This document shows, one piece after another, positions 29,993 through 41,049 of a DNA stretch of 64,000 nt. The notes below the pieces were generated by a model. The model searched no databases, had not been told where the DNA came from, and saw nothing but the letters and a program-made list of their open reading frames with translations. Position numbers and translations under genes: made by a program. The DNA is taken from contig MCFH01000045.1 of the NCBI GenBank assembly GCA_002104945.1, forward strand, positions 62,001 to 126,000, in the 5' to 3' direction. Numbering within the stretch: position 1 is the first letter of the stretch; each line of letters opens with the position of its first letter. The stretch is from Piromyces finnis. Its lineage: Eukaryota > Neocallimastigomycota > Neocallimastigomycetes > Neocallimastigales > Neocallimastigaceae.

Positions 29993-32039
29993 AAATTCCT
30001 TATTTTTTCAATTCTTTCATAATTAAATTATATATAATTAATAAAAAATTAAAAAGGAAATTTTAATTATTTTAAAATATGAGGACAACAAATTTTTTGG
30101 CTTTTTAATTCCAATGTCAATTAATTTTAATTGACATTGATATATACAAAATACAGAAAACTAACAAAATAATGTATATTAATATAAAATATATAAAATT
30201 ATTTTAATAAACTTTTGTATATATCTTTTGTATATATAAAGCAATTAATTTTTTTTTGTTGTTGTTTTTGTATGTAAAATACAGCCAATGTAAGAAAATT
30301 TTTTCGATTATGATTGGCTTATGACTTAATTTTTTTTTTTTTTTTTTAATTATATTTAATAAAATTAAAGTTAATTTTAAATTTTTATAGTAAAATTTAA
30401 AAATGAAAAAGTATAAATAGAGACGCAACTAACCCAAAAAAATTTATAAATATTATTAAAATAAAAAAGGTATACTATACTAAAAAAAAAAAAATAAATA
30501 AAGAAAAAAAATTATAGATATAAAAAAAAAAAAAAAAGAAAAAGAGAAAAAAAAAAGAAGCAAAAGAAAAAATAAATAAAATAAAAAATAAAAAAATAAT
30601 CAGAAAAAAGTAAAAAAGGTTTGCATTTTTATATTGTAATAGTAATAATTTTATTCTTAGATATAAGAAAATGCAAATATAATAAAGCATAGTATAGTAT
30701 ATAAAAGAACGCACATTCCTTAGATCCCTGCACGTGGAAAGTGCTCTTTATCAGTTAATAAAATGTTTATTAATGTTTTATTAAATGGTAAACCATTTTC
30801 CCCTAGCTCGAAAGGCTACGGCATTTTGCAGTGTTGAGTCATTAATGTGCAATAGCAATTTTACTAACGTTAAAGAGCAGATAAATTAATTATTTTAAAA
30901 TGAAGGTAAATTCTAAAAATTAATGAAAACCATATTATTACTAGCAATAGTGATAAATGACAAAATTTCTTAATTTTTAATAATAAGCTTTATGGGTAAA
31001 ATGACTTTTTTATTAATAAAAGATTATTTATATTTTTTTGGTTTTCAATTAAATATATTACATAGTCTTTTAATTAATAAAATAGTGATTATATTTATAA
31101 TAAATTTTATTAGAAATTAAAAAGTTGTTTTCCTCTTAGTTTTCAAAATGGAATATACTTTCAAAAATTAATTTTGTTGACATTACAAAATAATAAAAAT
31201 AAATTATTTTTTAATAATTAATAATTAAATCATTTACATTCCTTAAAAATATTAAAGAATGAAAAAAATTTAATTATATAAAAAAAAGAAGCTAATAAGA
31301 AAAAAAATAAAGAAATAAAAAAAAAAAGAAAAGAAAAAGAATAAAAAAATAAAAATAAAAAATAAAAGATTTCAAAAGAAAAAAAATGTAATATAAAATA
31401 TAAAAATTAGTATATTTTTTCGTTACATGTTTCATTTGAAATATAAAAAAAGGGATAGAAAAGTATAAAAATAAGAAATTATTAAAAAAAAATACTATTA
31501 AAAAAATATTATTAAAATTATAAATAAAAAAATAGTTGTAAATATTAAAAAATACATATTAGAAAATAATATATTTATAGCAATTTTATTATTTATAATA
31601 CTAGTAAAAAAAAATATAATGTGTTGTTAATATGATAAATATTTGTTATTAGTTACATTAAAAGAAAAATAATTTTATTTAATGTAATTAATAAAGATAT
31701 TATACTAACAACAATTTATAATAAAAAAGAATAAAAAGAATAAAAAAAAAAAAAAAAAGAAAGAAAAAAAAAAAAAAAGAATAAGAAATGTAGAAAAAGA
31801 AAAAGTAGAAACTTAAAAAAAATAGATGATAAAATAAAATTAAAAATATTAAAATTAAATAAAATTAAAATGTGTGCATATTTTTATAATTGTAAAAATA
31901 TTTAGTGTGTGTTAAATTTAATAATTTGTGATATTTATTTGTGTATATTAATTTTAGGTTACATATTACATAGGTAAAAGATATCAGAAAGTATAATATA
32001 ATTTTATGTTTATGTTTTTTTATTTGCTTGTTATTTGTT
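29993..32039. other. intergenic region between convergent genes
   Basis: This is AT-rich, purine-rich low-complexity DNA. Minus-strand open frames at 30204-30428, 30475-30714 and 31865-32074 follow A-runs and have no domain signature. The GC-richer block at about 30715-30890 is listed separately. Confidence 0.5.
30742..30879. other. GC-richer island with imperfect inverted-repeat ends (structured RNA or MITE candidate)
   Basis: The left end TGCTCTTTATCAGTTAATAAA pairs with the right end TTTACTAACGTTAAAGAGCA (9 bp perfect, then more pairing after a bulge). Inside is a second hairpin, TAGC-tcgaaag-GCTA (about 30804-30820), and further self-complementary parts (TTGCA..TGCAA). Base complexity is clearly higher than in the surrounding DNA. 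No protein frame is present. It could be a small non-coding RNA closed by a terminal stem, or a miniature inverted-repeat element, though no convincing target duplication flanks it. It does not match U1, U2, U4, U5, U6 or tRNA as I know them. Confidence 0.45.
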
Positions 32040-33648
32040 TTATAATTCAACCCAATGTTTTGAGGTTTCTTCAAACGTATTATAATTTAATAAACTACAT
32101 TGATCGTCACTGGAACGAACAGAATTTATTGCCATATCGTAAATATGACTGTGAAAATTTTAATAAATATTAAAAATTTTAATTTTAGTAATATTTAATA
32201 AATAAAACATTAAATTATTCATTACTTATTATATATTATTATAATTAATGAACTTACTGGTAAATTTTTCTCCTTAAAGATGCTGTACGACCATAGGAAG
32301 AGCTTTTTGTTATAATATGATAATCCATTTCACCAAAAAGCCAATGCTCAGCAAATGCTAAACCAAGAGCTTCTTTATTATTTGTTTTTTCTATATGATT
32401 TATTGATTTATCTGTAATAGTAATAACTTTTCCTGGCCATTTTTCTTTTGCTTTTTCTCTTAATATTTTACAATCCGTTAGAAGTAACCAATAGACGTCT
32501 CTTTTCTTTTTATGATTTATTGATGAAATTTTGTTTGAGTATTCTTCGTATGGTTTCTCAAGTATTTCTTTTTCTAATGATTCAGCGCAATCAAAAAATT
32601 GTTTTACTTGATTGAAAAGTAAAACATTTTCAGCACATACAAAAGAACCTGTATCACTAAAGGTATTATCACCAAGTCGAATTTGTAAACCAATTCTGAT
32701 AGGTTCTAATCCATCATCATTAGGAAGATAATTTTTTTCTGTTAATACTTGTGATTTATGACCTAGATAATAACTTCTTTTTATTTTCATATCATCATAG
32801 GCATCTTGAACAATATTTATTATTTCTGGTTTTGGTTTGAAAAGAAATTCAAATGCACAGCCAAAAGCAGTATCTGGTCTTAAACCCATTTCATAAAGTT
32901 GTTGTTTATGAAATACATTTTCAAATATTCTTTGAAGCTTACCATTCTGTATTCTATAAATTAATGCTTCAGTATCCTTTAAATATTATAAAGTGATTTT
33001 TTAATATGTTAATTTAAAATTTGTTACAAATCATTTAAGGGATAAATATATATATATTTTTAAACAAAAAAAAAGTAAAAATATGTTTGATTTATTATTG
33101 ATTTTTAGAAAGAAAATATATATATATATATAATATTAGCTTACTTCATAATTACTGGTAAAATTGGTATATAAAAATCCTTCATTCCATTGTTCTTTAT
33201 CAAATTCAGTATAATATAATTTTTTTACTGAATTTTTGGCTTCGAGTTTTTCTAATTCCTCTTTACTAATGCTCCAATCAATATTTGGTTTTTCAAAAAT
33301 TTCTTCTAAATCAATACCAATAATTTTAAATGAACGTTTTGACAATAATGCAACATAAAATCCTGAAATAATTTGGGTAAGTCGATCACCCCAACCATTT
33401 TTCCAAGCATCTAATATAAGATATTTCTTATTTACTGAATTATCTATTTCTCTTTGTAATAACGTATATTGTTCCTGCCAGCGGCCACAATAGTTGTTAT
33501 CAAATGAACCTTTTACAGAAGATAATGAATTAACAATACTTTTGTTTTTATATATATTATTATCATTTACAATATATAAAATGGTGATAAATGGAATGCA
33601 AATTATTAAAGAAACGATAATTAAACCTAGTATTTTACTTCTTCTCAT
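32040..33648 (-). CDS. type II membrane protein, O-fucosyltransferase/NodZ-like fold (predicted glycosyltransferase)
   Basis: Three exons are joined on the minus strand: 33648-33145, 32976-32258 and 32148-32040. The frame is continuous (504 + 719 + 109 nt; 443 residues). Residues about 7-29 form a signal anchor after a short basic N terminus (MRRSK), the layout of a Golgi/ER glycosyltransferase. An early luminal motif, LDAWKNGWGDRLTQIISGF, resembles the N(G)xGNR/GDRL donor-fold start of O-fucosyltransferases and NodZ-type enzymes. IRIGLQIRLGD resembles their motif I (hxxHIRxGD). The late segment TKSSSYGRTASLRRKIY resembles motif III (SxFGxxA). These are GT65/GT68/GT23-type signatures read by eye; donor and acceptor are unknown. 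Both introns start GTAAG. The C terminus after motif III is short. Assignment to a glycosyltransferase superfamily is likely, but the exact family is uncertain. Confidence 0.68.
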
Positions 33649-35451
33649 TATAATTACTTTTATTTTAACTTAGGAATTATTTATAATTAATAGTTTTTTG
33701 TAATGAAATATAAATGATGTTAAAGTGTTTTACAAAGTATTTAAATATAAAGCTCTAATAATTTTAATTAATTTATAATGACATTTTGATTATAAATGCT
33801 CGATTTTTCTTCAATAATATTTCTTTCTTTATATTATTTATATTATTATCATTAATAATGATATTATTTATTTATATATAATACAAAGTATAATTTTTTT
33901 ATATTTTATTCATATTATATAAATTTGTTTTTAATTGTAAAAAAAAAAAAAAACGAAAAAAAAATAAACTATCTTTATAAAAAAACATTAACTATTTTTT
34001 GCCAATCACATAAAAATATTCAATTTTTATTATTATATAAAATATTTTATTTTTTAATTAAAAGAATTAAAAGTAAAAAATCTAAAAAAAAGTGGAAGAA
34101 TATAAATATACAAGCATTGTGTAATGGATGCTTGTTTACTTCCTAAAATTCTGTCATTGAATTCTAGGTATAAATGCACTTTTCTCTTTTCTAATATAGT
34201 CATATTCAACAAACTCGTATAATATTTAGAATAAAAATACACTATTGTTTCTTTAAGAATCCTTTGTTGTTAATTTTAATATTTTTATTGTATTTTCATA
34301 TATCTGTAGCTATGGTTATTATGTACACTGTAGAAGAATGCATCACTCTACATCATGTAAAAGCACTATTCATAATTTATTTGATAATTCAACTTATCAA
34401 TATAACTTTAAATTAAAACTAATTTAAATATTTTATGAGAAATAAGGCCAATTAATTACAGAGCAAGTCATTCGAACTTTTAAAAAATTAATTAAAGCAT
34501 GTATTGTAAAACAGTTAAAACCTTTATTGAAAAAATTTCAGAGAATAATCAATTTATACACAATAATATGATAATAATAAATTTATAAAATTTGTAAATT
34601 ATGTTATAAGTACTTAAAGCTATCATAAGGTTACTATTGAAAGCAAGATTTAGATACAAATTGAATGATTAAGTTACTAAAGCAGTTAAACTAGTTGATC
34701 TAGTTTGTACGAATTATTGTTCATGTTTAATCATAATATTCAATATTAATTAACATAACGTTCAATATCAATATTTAATGATATATGATTAAATATTATA
34801 ATTATCCAGTCCAGATGTTTAATCATCTTAATAAATATATATATACCAATCAATAATAATAAAAATTGATGATAATAACAAAAATAATTACAACGATAGT
34901 AATAAAATTAATAATAGAATTATTTAAGATAATAATGTGTAGAATTTTTAACAATAATAATGAAATAGAATGAAAAGAAATTTGTAAATTTTAAATTAAA
35001 CTAGATACTCATGAAGGACAGCCTTTTTTTGATGATACCTACGGAATCTCTAATCAAATTCATGATTTTTGTTATTGGTCAACAATGGTTAATGCTTAAA
35101 ATAAATGACTTAAAATCAAGAACTAATGCTGAAGAAACAATAGGATAGGTTAAAAGGGCCAGAGAAACTAATGGAAACAAAAATATTATCTCTTGATTAA
35201 AACTTATCTTTGAAGCTGAGTCCCTTTAGAAGAGGCCATATGCAATATTATACTTTAGTAGCAGTCATTTTTAAATAAAATTATTAAAATACAATATACT
35301 TTTTTTTTTTACTCATTTGTGTTAAAATAATTTTTTTTTATAATAATTTTTATTTTTTTTAGATTTTTAATAAATTTATAATTTAGCTTTTATATTTTCT
35401 TAATATATTTTTATACAATCATTTGTTAAAACGATGTATATATATAATAAA
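33649..35451. other. intergenic region between divergently read genes, with degraded coding-like DNA
   Basis: The first part is plain AT-rich DNA. From about 34300 to 35260 the sequence becomes more complex. An open segment at 34455-34571 reads ITEQVIRTFKKLIKACIV. A second at 35004-35095 contains EGQPFFDDTYGISNQIHDF and is followed, after a frame change and several stops, by NAEETIG, KRARETNGNKNII and KLIFEAESL (to about 35250). This pattern suggests an old plus-strand gene that has decayed. Family not recognised. Confidence 0.35.
34455..35260 (+). pseudogene. possible decayed protein-coding gene, unidentified
   Basis: Two or three protein-like segments on the plus strand are separated by stops and a frame shift. 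They have normal amino-acid mixtures unlike the Asn/Lys/Phe bias of chance frames here. No domain is recognised, and it may equally be fragments of a diverged gene with introns. Confidence 0.3.
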
Positions 35452-38400
35452 TTAAATTGAAAATTTCAATGAATTCTTATTTTTTTTCTGAATATATTTG
35501 AATTTTCCATTGGAAAAAACAATAATAACAGAACAATATTTATAGAAATTAATATATTTTTCAACTTCATCTTCATTATAGTAAACTGCATTATTTCTAT
35601 TACATTCACAAAGATAGGAACAATGAATATTACATAAACTTCGTTTTACATGATAAAAATAATACTTCGGCATATTCCCTTTATTTTTTGATATATAATA
35701 TACTTTGTCCCATGAATATAATATCAGCATTATTAAATAGCATATTTCATTTATTATATTATTAAATAAATTATATGCAAATCCATTCTTATTTAATGAA
35801 ATATAGCTAATTAGCTGCATATATTAGTATTATTATTATTATATAAATTAATAAAAGTTAGTAAATTTGTTTAAATATATTTTTTTATATTTAATGTATA
35901 AATATACATGAACTATAGGTCCTATTGATATCCATAAAATTGTTGAATAGCTCATATATTTAACACATTGAAAGACATATGTGTAATTCCAAATTTTTAT
36001 AACTAATGCTAATAGATATATAATCATAAAAAGTTCAATAAAACTGACTATAAAATCAATTTTATCAAGAGGACACTGGTATCTCCATTTCCCATCATAT
36101 TCTTGAATATATTCATCCTTTGATTTGTTATTTAATAGAATAACAAAAATAAAAATAAAAAATACACATGTATATATTAATGAAAACTCAGTGTATAAGG
36201 AGTGAATGTGAGAAACATCTTTGTTTAATTTCTTTATTTTAGCATGATTATCAACTATTTCAGAATTGCATGATGTTTTTGAAACATTATTTTCTTTTGA
36301 TAAAATATTATTATTTATTTTTTTTTCTATATCTTCAATTATATTTATATCTATTGTTTCAGAATTCGAGTTTGAATTCTTTTGATTATTATTTTCTTTT
36401 ATATTTATAGTTTGAAATAGACTTAACTCCAACCGGTGTAAATCTTTGAATTTCATTCCCAATTTTTCTCCAGTTGATATGTATATCAAAAAAATAATGT
36501 ATACTAATAAGATACCGCAATGTTTTAAGAGAAAATGGAATGAACAGTTTATGTAATTAGAAAATATATTAAAATTCAAACTTATAAAATACAATATCAT
36601 TCCTATTAATATTAATTGGCATTTAAAAAATCCTGGATCACATATTATTCTTTGTTTTCTATTTATAATCATAAATATCATTAAAGCTAGAGTTATTAAT
36701 ATTGCAGGAGAAGACAAAATATTTGTATATATATTGCTATTTGTATAAATGAGGATTATAAGATAAAAATTATAAATAATAATTTTTAAATAGTGTATTC
36801 ATTATATGTAATAGTACTCACCTTATTTCTTTAAAATCTTTTAAATTACATTTATTTCCTTTCCATCCTGGAAGGCATTGACATTCATTATAGTTTTTAT
36901 TATTTAAATTAGTGATGTTACTCTTTATACAAATAGCTGTTTTATTTAATATTGGGCAATCATCATTACAAATCGGGTTTTCACAGTAATAATAATTTTC
37001 TCTTATATTCATTTTAATTTGCTCATCATTACAATCATTTATAATAAATTTATAATTTTTATTTTCTATATTAATATTGTTTGAGTTTATCCCTTCATTT
37101 TCAATCATTATCTCCATATATAAAATTACAGGATATTTTGAATATATACTTAATTGATTTAATTCGCATATTCCTAATTAATATATATATATTATTGATT
37201 AACAACGCAAAATAAATAATATATAATTAAATTAAAAAAATCTACCTTTGGAAAAGCTACATCTATTTCCAATTATTTTTATATCATCTCTACTTATTGA
37301 ATTTAAATTATTATTGTTTTCTCTTTCTACTAAATCTATTTTTAAATTTATATTTTCATAATATTTTAATTCATCATAAATTATTTGATCAAATTCATCC
37401 GCCACCTTAAAAGTTAATTTATAACTTTCTCCACTTTTCATTGTAATTTCATTTCTTGAAGAGCTTACCAAATTTATTTTATTTGGTCTTGTTGCAAAAT
37501 CATTGCCATTTGAGTATGATGTATTGTTAATAAAGGTACTTTTTATTTCTTTAAATTGGTTTATTTTTTCCACATCATTAATGGTTTCAATATAAATTCC
37601 ACCACCTGAATATGCATGATTATTAATAAAACTTGAATTTGAGATAAGTATTGATTTACAACTGGAATAAACAGAACCTCCAAAATAGTCAGCCGTATTA
37701 TGTTGGAATTTTGAATCAAGTAATTCAATTTCACAATCACTTTCTTTTTCAAAATAATCTATATATATTGCACCTCCATTAAACGAATGGTTATTTTCAA
37801 AAATAGATGAGTTTATTCTTATATGTAATTCTTGAAATTTCGAAAAATACCTAAAATGTTATTTTTATATAAATTATTAAACTCGGATTTTGATATTAGA
37901 TCTTTTTAAATTATTATGATTTTTATTACAATGAACCCCCGTTACTTTTTACTTCATTGTTTTTAAATATTGAATTATTAATGGTCATCTTATTATTAAA
38001 ATAACTAGATAATAATCCATTTTTATATTTATTGATATTTTTATTATCAAAAACATTCATATTATTCATTTCAATAATGGACTTTTTCATATTATGGAAT
38101 AATTAATTAATTTTAAAATACATACATAAATTTATATAAAATTATTAAATATTAAACTTCATATAATACCAACATTTTTTGATATATTATTTAATATAGA
38201 GCCGTATGCCGAAACATTAGTAATTGATACATTTGAAAACTCAATTAGTGTGGTATCTCCTTTAATAAGTATTAAGTCACCATTTGATTGACAACTTTTT
38301 ATATCAGTATTTTTCATTATAAATTTTTTCTCAGCATCTCCAGAATTAAATACTATTAATGAAGAACTATCAATTTCACCATTTAATAAAATATTTTTGA

Positions 38401-40149
38401 ATTTGCAATTACTAATTGATAATGGTTTGTATGTTGATTGTATTATAGCATTTGAATTTGATTTAATATTCGAAAAAGTATCGTTCATAAATGAATAGTT
38501 GGTTTCATCATCAAATAAATTACTTCTTAATGAACTATTTAATAAAGTGAATAATTAGAATTCTAATTGATAATAGAAATAATAATATAATATATTATAT
38601 TATTATTGCAAAATTAAATACTAAAATTTTTATATATATAAGTTTAATTACATACGTTATATTATCATATATAGAATTTGAAATATTAATATTTGAGTAT
38701 GGTGAATTTATCAAAATTGGTTTTGAATCTATACTAGAAATATTATAAAACTGGCATTTGTTAATTGAAATATCATTATATGATCCATCTATTAATGTAC
38801 TAATATCTTTAAACAAGAAAAATTAATATTCATAAATAATTATTCTTATATAATATTCATATTAATATTTAACTACCATTAAATATTGAATCTTCAATAT
38901 TAATTTTTATTTTTTTTATAAAAGAAAAAAACGTTATAATATTTCCACTATAAGAATGGCAATTTTTCATAGTCACATTATAAAGGCTTATTATTAAAAT
39001 TTAATATTATTAAAAATAACTTATTAATATTAAAGATATATTTAAGAAAGTATGACAACTATCAATATATATTACTCAAAAAATGTATTTGATAAAAATA
39101 ATAATGGTTTATTATAATAAATATTAATGTCTTCAAACTTCGAATTTATAAATTTAACTTTATTTTCCATTCCTGAAGAACTAAAAATTGAACTAAAATA
39201 TTCATCTTCAATTCCATATACATTATTAAAATTACCTGTTATTTTCAAAAATATGAATTAAAAAATTGTTTTTATAAAATTTTAAAAAATATTATATAAT
39301 ATTATTCATACAATTTTCAAACATTATATTTCCTTGGTAATTATCTCCAATATATTTAATGTCTTTAAATTGACAATTTTTATATTGAACATAAAAACAA
39401 TCTACACAATGTGAAAAATTTAAAACATCATGAAATGTTGATGAAAAAACTTTATTTGAGTTACTATTATGAAATATAATATAATAATTAATTTTTATTA
39501 ATTAATATTAGGTTGTTTATGTTCATATTTTAGTTTTTAGTATTATTAGCATATTCATTAAAATTAAAAAAGAAAACACATACATAAATGTACAGTTTTT
39601 GATTATGACTTGAGGTAAGAAATTTTTTATTTTTATTTTTGTATAAAAAAAATGAAATATTCGACTCTGAATATTATCGAATTTACAATTTTCGAATTCT
39701 ATTTGAAAATTATTATTATCAGTAGAAAAATCGAAAAAAAATAGGCATTGATCAACATAAATAAAATTTTGAAATGTTATATTTCGAAATATAATCTTCT
39801 TTTTATTTGATAATTCTGATCTAAATAAAATACTTATTTGACTCTTACTCGAGTTTTGGAAATCAAAAATTGTTCCATTTTTACTATAAAAAATTAAGTC
39901 TGAACTCACATCAAAAACTAAATTACTACCAAGTGGTATAGTATAAAAATCATCTTCACATAATATTTCTACTTCTTTATTATTATAAGTATCCGTAGAT
40001 AATAAATTTGTAATAGTTGTAGATAATTTCTTTAAATTTTCCTCATTATTTTTTATTTTTACTTCAATAAGATATACATTTCTAATTAAATATAAAAGTA
40101 TAATACAAGTGTAAATTTTTATACTTGATTTTTTATTCTTAAATATCAT
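35452..40149 (-). CDS. cell-surface receptor: beta-helix repeats, EGF-like module and class C-type 7TM domain
   Basis: This multi-exon minus-strand gene (a dozen or more exons) starts at 40149 with a hydrophobic leader (IYTCIILLYLIRNVYLIEV). The ectodomain repeats short units ending in NCxF/NxxF (for example FENCKFDNI, IIKNCTFMYV, YKNCQFKDI). Near 37870-37530 it contains SSIFENN..NGGAIYI, SKFQHNTADYFGGSVY and SSFINNHAYSGGGIYI, typical of right-handed beta-helix/Pmp-like folds. An EGF-like module follows (CQCLPGWKGNKC, about 36860-36890). The 7TM block starts SSPAILITLALMIFMI and continues IICDPGFFKCQLILIGMIL, the class C receptor pattern. TM6 ends at 35908, and an intron with a perfect TACTAAC branch site separates it from TM7 in 35814-35452. 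An acidic Asn-rich insert of about 85 residues lies between TM3 and TM4. Gut fungi are known to carry class C-like receptors with pectin-lyase-like ectodomains. A ligand such as plant polysaccharide is inference. Confidence 0.8.
35815..35907 (-). other. intron between TM6 and TM7 exons with TACTAAC branch point
   Basis: The 93-nt intron begins GTATAT, contains TACTAAC (the canonical yeast-type branch site) and ends GCAG. It joins the two halves of the 7TM domain in phase 0. Confidence 0.8.
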
Positions 40150-40354
40150 TTTTCTTTTAATTTATATACTTATACACCATTTATGTATATGTATAATGTG
40201 TATATATAAGATAAATTGTTTTTATAATAATTATATTATGTAATATAAATAAAAAAAAAAAAATAAAATATTTAAAATATTTTAGCATCTTTAAACTTTA
40301 AATACTAATAATTATTTTATAAAAAAAATTACTTAGAAAAGGGAAAATTTTAAA

Positions 40355-40510
40355 ATGTTAATAATTTTATTAATTATAATACATAATTTATTAAAGGTAT
40401 TGACTTTTGAGGAGGAATTATTATTTGATAAATTAAGAATGAAAATGACTTTTGAGGAGGAATTATTATTTGATAAATTAAGAATGAAAATAAGGATAAA
40501 ATATTTCTAA
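40355..40510 (+). CDS. small ORF with hydrophobic start and perfectly duplicated 15-residue unit
   Basis: The 51-residue frame starts MLIILLIIIHNLLKV, a signal-peptide-like stretch, and then has two identical copies of (L/M)TFEEELLFDKLRMK before a short basic end. The DNA of the two copies is identical over 45 bp (about 40403-40492). It could be the first exon of a diverged secreted or receptor gene, a truncated gene, or a recent small gene. No downstream exon on the plus strand was identified. Coding status is uncertain. Confidence 0.4.
   Translation: MLIILLIIIHNLLKVLTFEEELLFDKLRMKMTFEEELLFDKLRMKIRIKYF
40403..40492. repeat. perfect tandem duplication, 2 x 45 bp
   Basis: The unit beginning GACTTTTGAGGAGGAATTAT is present twice in direct succession with no mismatch. 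The length is a multiple of three and keeps the frame of the small ORF. Confidence 0.95.
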
Positions 40511-40690
40511 GGAATGCAAATAGAAAAAAAATTATCTATTTTTTACTAGATTTTTTTTTACCATAATTTCACCAAAAAAAAAAAAAATCAATGGGTAAAA
40601 AATATATAATTATAGAAATTAATTATATATAACATATAAACTTTTAAAATTGTTAATATTAATATAATTGTATAATAATTGGCATAAATT

Positions 40691-41049
40691 TTATTTAACT
40701 TTAAAATTATTTTTTTGACCATTAGCGTTTTCTTTATTAAGCAAACTATTTAATGATTTCTTTTGTGTTTTATTAATATTATCGTTTTTTTATGTTTTCG
40801 TTCTTATTATTTGATATTGTTTCATCATATAATGATTTTGGATTATTGAAAGTATCTGGTTTATTAATTTTTAAAGTATTTTTTTTTATTAAACATAGTG
40901 TTAGATTCTTTAAGTGTTGAAATTTGAATATTTTCCACACTAATAGATCATTTATGTTTAAAGTCTCACTATTGCTTTTGTTTATGTTCATAAATTTATT
41001 ATCATTGCTTTGAAATAAATTTAATATTTCAAAGTTGCTTATTCCAAAT
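40691..41049 (-). pseudogene. C-terminal gene fragment with a frameshift in an A7 run
   Basis: Reading from an AG acceptor at 41050-41051, the minus strand is open as RFGISNFEILNLFQ.., then MNINKSNSETLNINDLLVWK.. and down to ..NKNENIKK. At the A-run complementary to 40785-40791 the frame stops. In the neighbouring frame coding-like sequence resumes (NDNINKTQKKSLNSLLNK..) and ends at a stop at 40691. It looks like the last exon of a gene whose 5' exons are missing or degraded, broken by a single-base slip or sequencing error. Family unknown. Confidence 0.45.

Noticed and set aside
30741-30800. Resemblance to U2 snRNA (TTTATCAGTTAATA and ATTAAATGG words)
   Set aside because: The branch-site recognition sequence GTAGTA and the U2 5' end are missing.
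30204-32074. Minus-strand open frames between the convergent genes
   Set aside because: They follow A/T runs and give Phe/Tyr/Lys-rich products with no domain.
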